The notes: a model not told the origin generated them from the sequence alone. A stretch of 64,000 nt of DNA from Leisingera daeponensis (GCF_019801465.1 NZ_JAHVJA010000002.1:124001-188000); one strand, 5' to 3'; counted from the stretch's first letter, positions 33,317 through 41,806 are shown. A program made the numbers and translations.

Positions 33317-34882
33317 ATGCCCGAGAACAGGGAATCCAGCCGAGCCGAGCCGCAACCGAATCTTCTGGTGCGCGCGGTGGCCCGCCTGGCAGTTTCGTTG
33401 CGGTACAAGCTGCTGACAGCCTTCCTGACCGGGACGGGCCTTGTGATAGTGCTCGCCCTGCTGGGCCTGCAAACCCTACAGCAGGCGAATGAACGGACCC
33501 GGCAGCTGATCCGCGACCAGCAGCAGATCGCGGCCTATAACCGCATTTATCAGAGTGCAGGCGACGCCTTGGTATTTGCCATGGCCAGCATATCCGAAGC
33601 CCCGGGCCGCATGGGGCTGCCTTTGGCCCAGGCGCTGAATGAAGCCAATGACCTGACAGTCATTGTCGCCCGCTATGCCCGGCAGGTGGATCGGCAGAAC
33701 CTGCCCAGGGATCCCCGGCTGGCCGCATTACAGCGGACTGTGGAACGGCTGCCGCCTGCCGCATCGGCCCTTGCACAGGCGCGGCAAAGCGGCGGCACCG
33801 CAGGTGTTGCCGAACTGGTAGAAAGGCAGTTCACCCCAATCGCCCTGAGCATTCAGCGCGACGCCTACACGATCGCCAAAGACATCGAAGCCCGGATGAA
33901 CCTGCGCGCACAGGAGACCGCCCAGGCCTCCGTGCGCGCCCGCGCCCTGGTCATCGGGGCGAGCGTGGCGGCGGTTCTTCTGTCGTTGCTGGCCGGCTAT
34001 GCAATTTCTTCCTCGGTGCTCTGGCCGGTGAAGCAAATCGGCAAGGCGGTCTCGTCTGTAGCCTCCGGAAACTTCCGCGCCAGAGCAAGCGTTCCCAACC
34101 GGGATGAATTCGGCGGGCTGGCACGGAACGTAAACAGCATGAGCCGGGAGCTGGGAGCGCTTTACGAGGAGGTCAATGCGCAGAAGGAGGAACTGCAATC
34201 CTGGAACAGCCAGCTGGAACGCAAGGTGGCGCAGCAGGTCGCCGAACTGGAACGGACCAACCGGCTGCGCCGCTTCCTGCCCGAGCCAGTGGCACAGATG
34301 ATCGTGGAGGCGGGCAGCGGCAGCACCCTGCTGAACAGCCAGCGCCGCACCGTGACGGTCCTGTTTGCCGACCTGCGCGGCTTTACCGCCTTTGCCAGCG
34401 CCGTTGCCCCGGAACAGGTGATTGCCGCGCTCAACGCCTTCCACCGGGTTGCAGGGCCGCTGATTGAACAGGCTGGCGGCACGCTGGAGCGGTTTCTGGG
34501 CGATGGGCTTCTGGTGCTGTTTAACGCACCGCTGCCCTGCGATGACCCGGCCGGCCGGGCGCTGACGCTGGCGCAGCAAATGCAGGCAGCCTTTCCGGCC
34601 GCCGTGCAGCCGTTTCAAACCGGAAACAGCCGGATCGGGCTGGGAATCGGGATTGCCACCGGCGAGGCGACGCTGGGCCAGATCGGTTTCGAGGGGCGGC
34701 TGGACTATGCGGCAATCGGCGCAGCGCCAAATCTTGCTGCACGGCTTTGCGAGCAGGCGCAAAGCGGCCAGATCCTGCTGTGCGAAGCCACCGCCCTGGC
34801 CATTGGTGCCGGGTTGCAGAAAGCAGGCAGGTTCGAACTAAAGGGTATTCCCGGTCCAGCCATGGCCTATGAGCCTGTGTAA
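33317..34882 (+). CDS. Membrane class III adenylate/guanylate cyclase-like protein with HAMP domain
   Basis: A 521-residue protein: a membrane helix near residues 31-53, a periplasmic helical sensor region (about 55-205), a second helix near 213-235, a HAMP linker, a coiled coil ([20 protein letters not shown]) and a class III cyclase domain (about 345-521). Metal-binding aspartates D352 (FADLRGF) and D396 (LGDGLLVLF) and transition-state N472 and R476 (NLAARL) are present. The two base-selecting positions are unusual: R392 stands where lysine is expected (ERFLGD) and A465 where aspartate or threonine is expected (DYAAIG). The product may still be cAMP, or specificity may be altered. The stop codon directly touches the 3' end of the convergent rnpB. 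Confidence 0.88.
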   Translation: MPENRESSRAEPQPNLLVRAVARLAVSLRYKLLTAFLTGTGLVIVLALLGLQTLQQANERTRQLIRDQQQIAAYNRIYQSAGDALVFAMASISEAPGRMGLPLAQALNEANDLTVIVARYARQVDRQNLPRDPRLAALQRTVERLPPAASALAQARQSGGTAGVAELVERQFTPIALSIQRDAYTIAKDIEARMNLRAQETAQASVRARALVIGASVAAVLLSLLAGYAISSSVLWPVKQIGKAVSSVASGNFRARASVPNRDEFGGLARNVNSMSRELGALYEEVNAQKEELQSWNSQLERKVAQQVAELERTNRLRRFLPEPVAQMIVEAGSGSTLLNSQRRTVTVLFADLRGFTAFASAVAPEQVIAALNAFHRVAGPLIEQAGGTLERFLGDGLLVLFNAPLPCDDPAGRALTLAQQMQAAFPAAVQPFQTGNSRIGLGIGIATGEATLGQIGFEGRLDYAAIGAAPNLAARLCEQAQSGQILLCEATALAIGAGLQKAGRFELKGIPGPAMAYEPV

Positions 34883-35290
34883 CGCGCAGAAGGCCTGTAA
34901 GCCGGATCCTGTCCCCCCTGCCCCGAAAAGCAGGGATCGATGACCATTCATCTAGGCGGCGCATTGCTGCGCCGCTCAAGCTGCCAACCCGGTCCCTCTC
35001 GGCTGAAGCGAACCTAGCGGCGGTTTTCCGGCGGACCGGAACCTGCCCGCGCGGGGACCCTATTTGGCATTGCTCCCGGTGGGGCTTGCCGTGCCGCCCC
35101 TGTTGCCAGGGGCGCGGTGGGCTCTTACCCCACCGTTTCACCCTTACCAGCCCGGGGGCTGGCGGTCTGTTTTCTGTGGCGCTTTCCGTCGGGTTTCCCC
35201 GCCCGGGCGTTACCCGGCACCGCTGCCTCATGGAGTCCGGACTTTCCTCGCGGAGCTGACGCTCCCCGCGGCCATCCAGCCTTCTGCGCG
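34883..35290 (-). ncRNA. rnpB: RNase P RNA, bacterial type A
   Basis: The minus strand contains the conserved blocks of RNase P RNA in order: GAGGAAAGTCCGGACTCC (35232-35249 on the plus strand), GGTAAGGGTGAAACGGTG, GAGCAATGCCAAATAG, GCCTAGATGAATGGTC and GGATCCGGCTTACAGG. The ends were set by helix P1: CGCGCAGAAGGC at the 5' side and GCCTTCTGCGCG at the 3' side pair perfectly over 12 bp. This gives an RNA of about 408 nt. It is the catalytic RNA that matures tRNA 5' ends. A promoter with 17-bp spacing lies just upstream. The 3' end begins one base after the cyclase stop codon. Confidence 0.96.
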
Positions 35291-35296
35291 AGGGGA

Positions 35297-35325
35297 GGCG
35301 TAGGAACAACTGGGGGCGGCGTCAA
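35297..35325 (-). promoter_or_regulatory. rnpB promoter
   Basis: On the minus strand TTGACG (35320-35325) and TACGCC (35297-35302) are separated by exactly 17 bp, and the -10 hexamer ends 6 bp before the first base of helix P1. The spacing fits a sigma70-type promoter very well. Confidence 0.7.
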
Positions 35326-35469
35326 GCGGATAGTGCGGCGGCAGGGGGCCTTGCCCCTCTTGCTTCCCGCCCGATCCTCGGAAGGTGCCGCAGGCAAGAA
35401 GAACGGCAGCCGCGTCCTGTTGCCTCAGGCGCCCCGGAGCGAAAGGCAGATCCGCTCAGCCGTCCGGCC

Positions 35470-36159
35470 TCAGCAGCCGCGCGGGCGCAAAGCCGCAAAG
35501 TCCGCTGCCGAGAGCGGCCCGCGCGCCCAGGGCCGGAATCGCAGCCTGACCGCCGCCAGAAGCGTTGCGTCATCCGCGGGCGCCGTGAAGCCCGCGGCAT
35601 GCGCAGCCTCGCGGAATCGGGCTGCAGAGGGCGCAACCGGCACGCCCCCTTCCCTGGCGCCGGCGGCCAGCCCCTGCCGGGCCAGGCGCGCCCAGTCAAA
35701 CCGCGGTCCGGGATCAGATTTGCGCCCCGGCGCCATGCAGGAATGGCCGATGACCCCCTCTGACGGAATGCCCCAGCGCTGCATCGCGCCGCGCATCAGC
35801 GCCTCGAGCGACGTCATCAGTGGCGCGCTGAAAGGATGGGTGCCGCGGTTGTCGAGCTCAATACCAATGGAACGGGAGTTGATATCGCTCTGCCCGGCCC
35901 ATTCGCCGGCGCCGGCGTGCCAGGCACGGTCGCTTTCCGCCACCATCTGCCACAGCGTTCCGTCCGCGCCGATCAGATAGTGGGCGGAAACCTCTGCCTG
36001 CGGATCGCACAGCCGTTCCAGCGCGGCTTCCGCATTGTCCATGGCCGTGTAGTGCAGAACAATCAGGGACGGCGTCAGACCGTCCCTGCGCGGCCCTGAA
36101 TTCGGGCTGGGGTGCCAGATGGCCCCTGTCTGATCAGGCTTGCGCTGATCGGGCGCCAT
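35470..36159 (-). CDS. N-acetylmuramoyl-L-alanine amidase (Amidase_2, AmpD/AmiD-like)
   Basis: A 229-residue protein with the Amidase_2 zinc motifs: SLIVLHYTAM (first histidine), AHYLIGADGTLWQMVAESDR, AWHAGAGEW, RSIGIELDN, and VIGHSCMAPGRKSDPGPRFD (histidine plus aspartate ligand). It cleaves the bond between muramic acid and the stem peptide. No signal peptide is visible, so it may act as a cytoplasmic AmpD-type recycling enzyme on anhydromuropeptides. Its ATG overlaps the stop codon of the upstream lipoprotein gene by one base (TGATG), which implies translational coupling. The two follow gatC-gatA on the same strand. Confidence 0.9.
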   Translation of the reverse strand: MAPDQRKPDQTGAIWHPSPNSGPRRDGLTPSLIVLHYTAMDNAEAALERLCDPQAEVSAHYLIGADGTLWQMVAESDRAWHAGAGEWAGQSDINSRSIGIELDNRGTHPFSAPLMTSLEALMRGAMQRWGIPSEGVIGHSCMAPGRKSDPGPRFDWARLARQGLAAGAREGGVPVAPSAARFREAAHAAGFTAPADDATLLAAVRLRFRPWARGPLSAADFAALRPRGC

Positions 36160-36938
36160 CAGTTCTGAACGGCCAGCCGGTAAGGCGCAGGGTCCCAGCC
36201 GCAGGCGAAACCGTCCCCATCGGGGTCCAGCGCCTTGCGGTCGCGCTCTGGCCCGCCGCTTTCGAGGAAGGCGGTCTGGGCCTGATCAGGCGACGCGAAT
36301 TCGGCACAGTTGCGCGCGCTGCGCGCCTGCAGATTGATGCCCGCGCGGGTATAAAGGCGCACGCCTTTGGGGTTGGAGGTGCTGAGCGCGTATTTCACGA
36401 TATTCGGCCCGGTGTCGACGGAGCGTTCCGGCACCGCGGTCGGCTGCACCATCTGGTATTGCGACCGCTGGCGCTGCAGCCGGGCGGCATCGCTTTCGAT
36501 CGACTGTCGGGAAGATACCGCCTCAAAGTCGTTCTCGTCCGAGATGTCCGCGTTGCCGGTCATCTGCGGCGCCTGGTTGGACGGGCTGGCATCCACCGGC
36601 GCCGCGCCTGCGTCGGCGCGGGAGGCTGCCAGGGCCGCCTCGGTCTGCCGCGCGATGTCCGCATCGCTGGACGCGGCCGCGGCAGTGCTGAAGGCGCCGG
36701 CCGTGGCGGTGGAAGCGGCGCTGCGCGCTGCGGCCGGTGCCGGGTAGGACACGGGCTCAGTGGAGACCCGCGCCGGCGGCACCAGCGGATCGCCATTGAT
36801 GGTGGTGCCCGCGGCGGGCGGCGGTGCGAAGGGGTCGCCGTCGATGCCAACGCCGGCGGCGCTGTCTGGAACCTGAGGGGAACAGGCAGCCATGACCAAA
36901 AGGCTGCCTGCGGCGGCGTAGGATGCGAATGCGCGCAT
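36159..36938 (-). CDS. Lipoprotein with C-terminal Excalibur-like motif
   Basis: A 259-residue protein with a lipoprotein signal: MRAFASYAAAGSLLVMAACS, lipobox cysteine at residue 19. A long low-complexity Ala/Pro/Ser/Asp-rich region follows (about 20-140), suggesting an unfolded wall-spanning segment. The C-terminal part NCAEFASPDQAQTAFLESGG followed by LDPDGDGFACGWDPAPYR resembles the calcium-binding-like Excalibur motif D-x-D-G-D-x-x-x-C. The gene overlaps the amidase gene by one base and lies 41 bp after gatA. A joint role with the amidase at the cell envelope is likely from coupling but not shown. Confidence 0.75.
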   Translation of the reverse strand: MRAFASYAAAGSLLVMAACSPQVPDSAAGVGIDGDPFAPPPAAGTTINGDPLVPPARVSTEPVSYPAPAAARSAASTATAGAFSTAAAASSDADIARQTEAALAASRADAGAAPVDASPSNQAPQMTGNADISDENDFEAVSSRQSIESDAARLQRQRSQYQMVQPTAVPERSVDTGPNIVKYALSTSNPKGVRLYTRAGINLQARSARNCAEFASPDQAQTAFLESGGPERDRKALDPDGDGFACGWDPAPYRLAVQN

Positions 36939-36979
36939 GGGGTTACCTGTCTGCTCTGCTCAATTGCTGAGGCAGAGGT

Positions 36980-38467
36980 TTACCACCATTGCTGCGGCTT
37001 GGCTACAAAGCCGGCCGCATTCTCCAGCGCATAGGCAGTGTTCAGCAGATCGCCCTCTTCCCAGGGCTTGCCAATCAGCTGCAGACCCAGCGGCAGGCCC
37101 TGGGAATCCAGACCCGCAGGCACCGCAACCCCCGGCAGGCCTGCCAGATTCACGGTGACGGTGAAGACATCGTTCAGGTACATTTGCACCGGATCCGCCT
37201 CGGTCATCTCGCCCAGGCCAAAGGCCGCGGAGGGGGTGGCCGGGGTCAGGATCGCGTCGACACCCGCAGCAAAAGCGTCCTCGAAGTCCTTCTTGATCAG
37301 GGTGCGGACACGGCGGGCGCGGTTGTAGTAGGCGTCGTAGAAACCTGCCGACAGCACGTAGGTGCCGACCATCACGCGGCGCTGCACCTCGTGGCCGAAG
37401 CCCTCGGCGCGGGTCTTCTCGTACATCTCGGTGATACCGTCGCCCGCCTCCAGCGCGGCACGGCGGCCGTAGCGAACGCCGTCATAGCGCGCCAGGTTCG
37501 ACGACGCCTCAGCCGGGGCAATCACGTAATAGGCGGGCAGCGCATATTTGGTGTGCGGCAGCGAGATATCGACGATCTCGGCGCCGGCGGCCTTCAGCAT
37601 CTCGGCGCCATCGGCCCAGAGCTTGCTGATTTCCTCAGGCATGCCATCCATGCGGTATTCTTTCGGGATACCGATCTTCTTGCCGCGGATGTCGCCGGTC
37701 AGCATCGCCTCGAAATCCGGCACCGCCAGTTCGGCAGAGGTCGAATCCTTGGGGTCATGGCCGCACATGGCTTCCAGCATGATGGCGGCGTCGCGCACCG
37801 ATTTGGTCATCGGGCCGGCCTGGTCCAGCGAGGAAGCAAAGGCGACAATGCCCCAGCGCGAGCAGCGGCCGTAGGTCGGCTTGATGCCGACGGTGCCGGT
37901 GAAGGCGGCAGGCTGGCGGATCGAGCCGCCGGTGTCGGTGCCGGTGGCCGCAAGGCAGAGATCGGCTGCCACAGCGGAAGCCGAGCCGCCGGAGGAGCCG
38001 CCCGGGGTCAGCTGGGCCTCGTCATTGCCGCGGCGCCAGGGGCTGACGGCATTGCCGTAGACGGAGGTTTCGTTGGAGGAGCCCATGGCGAACTCATCCA
38101 TGTTCAGCTTGCCCAGCATGACGGAACCGGCATCGGCCAGCTTCTGGCTGACGGTGGATTCATACTCCGGCTTGAAGCCTTCGAGGATCTTCGAGGCCGC
38201 CTGCGACGGCACGCCTTTGGTGCAGAACAGGTCCTTGATGCCGATCGGCAGGCCGCACATCGAAGGCGCATCCCCCGCCTTGATGCGGTCGTCCGCGGCC
38301 TTGGCGCGTTCCATCGCAATGTCGGGCGTCTTGTGCACGAAGGCGTTCAGCGCATCAGCGGCGTCGATCGCCTTGAGGCAGGCCTCGGTCAGCTCGACGG
38401 AAGTGGTGTCACCCTTGCGCAGCGCGTCGCGGGCCTCTGCCAGGCCCAGTTTGTTCAGATCGCTCAT
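36980..38467 (-). CDS. gatA: Asp-tRNA(Asn)/Glu-tRNA(Gln) amidotransferase subunit A
   Basis: A 495-residue amidase-signature enzyme, full length. The catalytic Ser-cisSer-Lys triad is visible in [11 protein letters not shown] (lysine), [17 protein letters not shown] and [17 protein letters not shown]. GatA releases ammonia from glutamine for the GatCAB complex, which amidates misacylated Glu-tRNA(Gln) or Asp-tRNA(Asn). gatC lies 5 bp upstream. gatB is not in this window; a separate gatB locus is common in the group. The ATG at 38467 is the natural start. Confidence 0.95.
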   Translation of the reverse strand: MSDLNKLGLAEARDALRKGDTTSVELTEACLKAIDAADALNAFVHKTPDIAMERAKAADDRIKAGDAPSMCGLPIGIKDLFCTKGVPSQAASKILEGFKPEYESTVSQKLADAGSVMLGKLNMDEFAMGSSNETSVYGNAVSPWRRGNDEAQLTPGGSSGGSASAVAADLCLAATGTDTGGSIRQPAAFTGTVGIKPTYGRCSRWGIVAFASSLDQAGPMTKSVRDAAIMLEAMCGHDPKDSTSAELAVPDFEAMLTGDIRGKKIGIPKEYRMDGMPEEISKLWADGAEMLKAAGAEIVDISLPHTKYALPAYYVIAPAEASSNLARYDGVRYGRRAALEAGDGITEMYEKTRAEGFGHEVQRRVMVGTYVLSAGFYDAYYNRARRVRTLIKKDFEDAFAAGVDAILTPATPSAAFGLGEMTEADPVQMYLNDVFTVTVNLAGLPGVAVPAGLDSQGLPLGLQLIGKPWEEGDLLNTAYALENAAGFVAKPQQWW

Positions 38468-38472
38468 GTCTC

Positions 38473-38760
38473 TTACTCCACGACTTTGGGCACTGCAAAG
38501 AAACCTTCGCGGGCGTCCGGCGCGTTGGCCAGCACCTTGTCCTGCTGGTTGCCGTCAGTGACTTCATCCACGCGGCGCTTCAGGCGCTGCGGGGTGACGG
38601 AGGTCATCGGCTCGACGCCCTCGACATCCACCTCGTTCAGCTGCTCGATGAAGCCCAGGATATTGTTGAACTCGTCTGCCAGCGCCGGCAGCGCGTCGTC
38701 CTCGACCTTGATCCGGGCCAGTTTGGCCACCTTGGCGGCGGTGCTTTGGTCAATCGACAT
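38473..38760 (-). CDS. gatC: Asp-tRNA(Asn)/Glu-tRNA(Gln) amidotransferase subunit C
   Basis: A 95-residue protein, the standard GatC length. It begins [20 protein letters not shown] and includes [21 protein letters not shown], typical GatC sequence, and ends [12 protein letters not shown]. GatC is a strap-like chaperone that holds GatA and GatB together. It is five bases upstream of gatA in the same operon. The frame is open 10 codons further upstream, but the ATG at 38760 gives the canonical start. Confidence 0.95.
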   Translation of the reverse strand: MSIDQSTAAKVAKLARIKVEDDALPALADEFNNILGFIEQLNEVDVEGVEPMTSVTPQRLKRRVDEVTDGNQQDKVLANAPDAREGFFAVPKVVE

Positions 38761-38946
38761 GGAAACCCTCATCTGGTGTTGGGTAGGCATTTACCGCCGT
38801 GCCGCCTGCGCTGCAAGCCTGCAACGGGCGGGCGGCCTGCAATCGGGCCGGCAGGCATTTTTTCCGGCACCTCCGCATTCCTTTTCGCCCGCAGCCTGTT
38901 AGGCTGCCGCCTAGAACAACAGCAAGGCCAACGGGAGGAAAAACCG

Positions 38947-39639
38947 ATGAAGGTCATTTGGCTGGGCCATGGCTCATTCCGCATCGAAACAAGCGGCCAG
39001 GTGCTGCTGTTGGACCCCTGGCTGAGCGGCAATCCGGTGCTGCCGGAAGAAAGCCACGAGGCCGCCATCGCCGGTGCCACCCACATCCTGCTGACCCATG
39101 TGCATTTCGACCATGTGGTGGACGTGCTGCCGCTGGCAAAGCGGCTTGAGGTGCCGGTGGTGGGGCAATACGACCTGATGGGGCTTTGGGGTGAAACCGA
39201 GGGCGTGCAGACCCTTGGCTTCAACAAGGGCGGCACCGTCGATCTGGGCGGGGTGAAGGTTGCGATGGTGCCCGCCTCGCACAGCTCCACCTTCAACACC
39301 CAGGACGGGCTGCGCACCGGTGGGTCAGAGGTCGGTTACATGCTGATGGCGGAAGGCAAGACGGTCTACCTGTCCGGCGACACCGCGATCATGGCGGACA
39401 TGGAGTGGATGGGCGATTACTACAAACCGGACGTCGGCATCCTGTCGGCAGGCGGGCATTTCACCATGGACATGAAGCAGACGGCCTATGCGGCGAAGCG
39501 GTACTTCAATTTCAAAAAGGTGATTCCCTGCCATTACAAGAGCTTCCCGGTGCTGGAACAGGACGCCAAGGACCTGATCGAAGGACTGCCCGGGGTGGAG
39601 GTGATCGAGCCGGAAGTGATGATGGCGATCGAGATCTGA
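38947..39639 (+). CDS. Metal-dependent hydrolase, metallo-beta-lactamase fold (UPF0173-like)
   Basis: A 230-residue protein starting MKVIWLGHGSFRIETSGQVL with the fold's metal motif LLTHVHFDHVVDVLPLAKRL (HxHxDH form), then VPASHSSTF, YLSGDTAIMADME and IPCHYKSFPVLEQDAKDL with the last histidine. Length and sequence match the UPF0173 group of single-domain hydrolases, whose substrates are unknown. GGGAGG lies 9 bases before the ATG at 38947; the frame upstream has no such support. It is divergent from gatC and convergent with tag. Confidence 0.9.
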   Translation: MKVIWLGHGSFRIETSGQVLLLDPWLSGNPVLPEESHEAAIAGATHILLTHVHFDHVVDVLPLAKRLEVPVVGQYDLMGLWGETEGVQTLGFNKGGTVDLGGVKVAMVPASHSSTFNTQDGLRTGGSEVGYMLMAEGKTVYLSGDTAIMADMEWMGDYYKPDVGILSAGGHFTMDMKQTAYAAKRYFNFKKVIPCHYKSFPVLEQDAKDLIEGLPGVEVIEPEVMMAIEI

Positions 39640-39650
39640 TGCATCCAGGC

Positions 39651-39735
39651 CGGGCGGGGCCCCTCCCGCCCGTCGCCGGACCTGCCGGGCAGATCCGCTC
39701 CCGTTGGGCAGGGCGCCGGGCCTCCGGCCCGGCGC
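39651..39735. terminator. Two GC-only hairpins between convergent genes
   Basis: CGGGCGGG/CCCGCCCG (39651-39672) and GCGCCGGGCC/GGCCCGGCGC (39713-39735, loop TCC) are perfect stems of 8 and 10 bp between the hydrolase and tag stop codons. Neither has a T tail. They probably protect or help end both transcripts. Confidence 0.45.
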
Positions 39736-39744
39736 GGATTGCCA

Positions 39745-40368
39745 TTAGGCCGCCGGATTCATCTGCGGCACGGTAAAAGCCTGCCGGGCGGCGGCCGCCT
39801 TCTCCCGGCAGATGCAGCCGCGGGCATGGTCATTGATCAGCCCCATCGCCTGCATGAAGGCAAAAACCGTGGTCGGGCCGACAAATTTCCAGCCGCGTTT
39901 CTTGAGCGCCTTGGACAGCGCCACGGATTCGGGACTGGTGGAGGCGGTCTGCGGCTCCGGCAAATCCTCCGGCTTTGGCTCATAGCTCCAGAAGAACGCC
40001 GCCAGCGACCCCGCCTCTGCCACCAGTTCCTGCGCGCGGGCAGCATTGTTGATCACCGCCTCGATCTTGCCGCGGTGGCGGATGATGCCCTTGTCCTGCA
40101 GCAAGCGCTCCACATCCGCCGCGCCGAATTTCGCCATTTCGTTGAAATCAAACCCGGCAAAGGCAGCGCGGAAGTTCTCGCGCTTGTCCAGAATGGTCCG
40201 CCAGCTGAGGCCGGACTGGAAGCTTTCCAGGCAGACCTTCTCGAACAGGCGGATCTCGTCGCCGACCGGGTAGCCCCATTCCTCGTCGTGGTAGCGCAGG
40301 AAATCGGGCGCCGAGGCGCTCCAGGCGCAGCGGGGGTAGCCATCAGCGGCTATTATAGCACCGCTCAT
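39745..40368 (-). CDS. tag: DNA-3-methyladenine glycosylase I
   Basis: A 207-residue protein with the Tag features: RCAWSASAPDFLRYHDEEWG at the N-terminus (zinc cysteine and histidine), the helix-hairpin-helix-type region with KRENFRAAFAGFDFNEMAKF, and the C-terminal zinc ligands in GLINDHARGCIC. It removes 3-methyladenine from alkylated DNA. Its start overlaps the end of the YciI gene by 4 bp (ATGA), so it is translated from the TetR-YciI-tag transcript and is likely under that TetR regulator. Confidence 0.95.
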   Translation of the reverse strand: MSGAIIAADGYPRCAWSASAPDFLRYHDEEWGYPVGDEIRLFEKVCLESFQSGLSWRTILDKRENFRAAFAGFDFNEMAKFGAADVERLLQDKGIIRHRGKIEAVINNAARAQELVAEAGSLAAFFWSYEPKPEDLPEPQTASTSPESVALSKALKKRGWKFVGPTTVFAFMQAMGLINDHARGCICREKAAAARQAFTVPQMNPAA

Positions 40369-40658
40369 TCGCCGCCCCTGAGGAAATCAAGGCGGGGGTC
40401 CATCATAGTGGGCGCCACGCCGATGATTTCCGGCTCCACCACACCGCCGGTCACAAAGGGGTCCTGCGCGACGCGGGCGGCCAGATCCTCTTCGCTTTCG
40501 CCTACCGCAAGGATCGCGCCGCCTTCGCCATCGGTCATCGTTCCTGCAGCAAGAAACACCCCGTCCTCAAATCCTTGCTGCAGCCAGACCTTGTGCCCCT
40601 CCAGAAACTCGGCCAGGCGGTCTTTCTGCGCCGCAAATGAAAGCAAAATAAAATACAT
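40365..40658 (-). CDS. YciI family protein
   Basis: A 97-residue ferredoxin-like-fold protein. MYFILLSFAAQKDRLAEFLE is followed by HKVWLQQGFEDGVFLAAGTM with the conserved His, and VAQDPFVTGGVVEPEI carrying the Asp-Pro-Phe typical of YciI. YciI-like proteins have a His-Asp pair resembling a small-molecule hydrolase or dehydrochlorinase; in vivo roles are unknown. It overlaps tag by 4 bp and follows the TetR gene by 21 bp, so all three belong to one operon. CAGGAG upstream of the ATG supports the start. Confidence 0.9.
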   Translation of the reverse strand: MYFILLSFAAQKDRLAEFLEGHKVWLQQGFEDGVFLAAGTMTDGEGGAILAVGESEEDLAARVAQDPFVTGGVVEPEIIGVAPTMMDPRLDFLRGGE

Positions 40659-40679
40659 GAGTGTCTCCTGTGATGTGTG

Positions 40680-41261
40680 TCAGGCTGGGCGGTCCATCGG
40701 CGGCTGATCGCGAAGCCAGTCCAGCATCAGCTCTACTTCCCGGTTGATGAAGTCGGCATCGCCGAACGCCTGCGCCAGCGTTGCCGCCCCCTGGCTGCGC
40801 GCCAGCAGGTGCATGGCCAGGGCGTCCGGTTCCGTGCCGCAGCCCAGCTCTTCGAACTGGCGGCGGAGCCAGGTCCGGAACAGGGTGAAGATGGCATTGG
40901 CCTGATCCTGCGCCGCATGGTCCAGTTTGCCCAGTTCCGCCACCAGCGTGCCGACCGGGCAGCCGTAGAGAGTGATCTTGGCCTGGTTGGCGATCAGGAT
41001 CCGGATGAAGCAGATGATCCGCTGTTGCGGACTGCCGCCCTCTGCCTGCCAGCCGTTCAGCATGGCGCGTGTATTGGCCATGCGGCGCGCGATCACCGCT
41101 TCAAGGATCTCGTCTTTGGTCTTGAAATGATAGTAGAAATTGCCGCGTGAGATGCCGACAGCGCCAGCAATATCCGCAAAGGACGTGGCCTCGAACCCGC
41201 GCTCATAGAATAGCTGGTCGGCGGCTTCTGCGATCCGGTCTTTGGCAGTTTGCTGCGCCAT
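40680..41261 (-). CDS. TetR/AcrR-family repressor of the YciI-tag operon
   Basis: A 193-residue TetR-family regulator. The helix-turn-helix lies at about residues 8-53 (SFADIAGAVGISRGNFYYHF). The ligand domain has the segment ITLYGCPVGTLVAELGKLDH, characteristic of a subgroup with a conserved cysteine in GCPVG that includes redox- or electrophile-sensing regulators such as NemR-like proteins. Two identical 16-bp palindromes cover its promoter and ribosome-binding region, which implies strong negative autoregulation. It is co-transcribed with the YciI and tag genes, so the inducer is plausibly an alkylating or electrophilic compound; that is an inference. Confidence 0.88.
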   Translation of the reverse strand: MAQQTAKDRIAEAADQLFYERGFEATSFADIAGAVGISRGNFYYHFKTKDEILEAVIARRMANTRAMLNGWQAEGGSPQQRIICFIRILIANQAKITLYGCPVGTLVAELGKLDHAAQDQANAIFTLFRTWLRRQFEELGCGTEPDALAMHLLARSQGAATLAQAFGDADFINREVELMLDWLRDQPPMDRPA

Positions 41262-41271
41262 CCGGCCCCTT

Positions 41272-41287
41272 TAGGACAATTGACCTA
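41272..41287. promoter_or_regulatory. TetR operator, copy 1 (promoter-distal)
   Basis: TAGGACAATTGACCTA is palindromic at 14 of 16 positions. It lies 11 bp before the TetR start codon, so bound repressor would sit just downstream of the transcription start, next to the AAGGGG ribosome-binding site. Confidence 0.75.
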
Positions 41288-41293
41288 CTGACA

Positions 41294-41322
41294 CCTGTAG
41301 GACAATTGACCTAAACCTGCAA
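41294..41322 (-). promoter_or_regulatory. Candidate promoter of the TetR-YciI-tag operon
   Basis: On the minus strand TTGCAG (41317-41322) and TACAGG (41294-41299) are 17 bp apart, with an operator copy filling the spacer. The -10 match is modest. Confidence 0.5.
41298..41313. promoter_or_regulatory. TetR operator, copy 2 (within the promoter spacer)
   Basis: A second exact copy of TAGGACAATTGACCTA, centred 26 bp from the first. It falls between the -35 and -10 elements of the candidate promoter at 41294-41322. Confidence 0.75.
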
Positions 41323-41356
41323 CAGCAAAGTCTACCGCGGTGCATCACCTCAGCGC

Positions 41357-41806
41357 TCAGCGCTTCTGCGCGAAGAACTCCTTAAGCAGTGCGCTGGCCT
41401 CGCCTTCCGCAATCCCGTCATAGACTTCCGGCGCGTGATGCGCCTGCGGGTGGGAGAACACGCAGGCGCCATGCGCCACACCGCCGGACTTGGGGTCGGA
41501 AGCGCCGTAGTACACCCGGCGGATGCGGGCAGCGGCGATGGCGGCGGCACACATGGCGCAGGGCTCCAGCGTCACGTATAGATCAAAGCCGGTGAGCCGT
41601 TCGCTGCCCTGCCGCGCGCAAGCCTCCCGGATGGCCAGAATCTCGGCGTGGGCGGTGGGGTCGTTCAGCTCGCGGGTGCGGTTGCCCGCCAATGCCGCCA
41701 CCTGCCCGTCCGGCGCGATCAGCGCGGCGCCCACGGGAACCTCGCCGCGCTCTGCGGCCGCCCGCGCCTGGTCCAGCGCCTTGTCCATATGCGATTTGAA
41801 TGCCAT
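41357..41806 (-). CDS. tadA: tRNA-specific adenosine(34) deaminase
   Basis: A 149-residue cytidine-deaminase-fold enzyme. NDPTAHAEILAIREAC contains the HAE zinc and proton-shuttle motif and LEPCAMCAAAIAAARI the PCxxC zinc motif, both complete. VYYGASDPKSGGVAHG is typical of TadA. It converts the wobble adenosine of tRNA-Arg(ACG) to inosine. The ATG at 41806 is the natural start. It is divergent from the pseudouridine synthase gene and precedes the TetR operon on the same strand, from which it is separated by a promoter and operators. Confidence 0.95.
   Translation of the reverse strand: MAFKSHMDKALDQARAAAERGEVPVGAALIAPDGQVAALAGNRTRELNDPTAHAEILAIREACARQGSERLTGFDLYVTLEPCAMCAAAIAAARIRRVYYGASDPKSGGVAHGACVFSHPQAHHAPEVYDGIAEGEASALLKEFFAQKR

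Noticed and set aside
36989-38902. 637-codon plus-strand open frame opposite gatA and gatC
   Set aside because: It is an antisense shadow created by GC-rich codon bias; its translation is His/Gly/Arg-rich with no domain, and gatA and gatC beneath it are certain.
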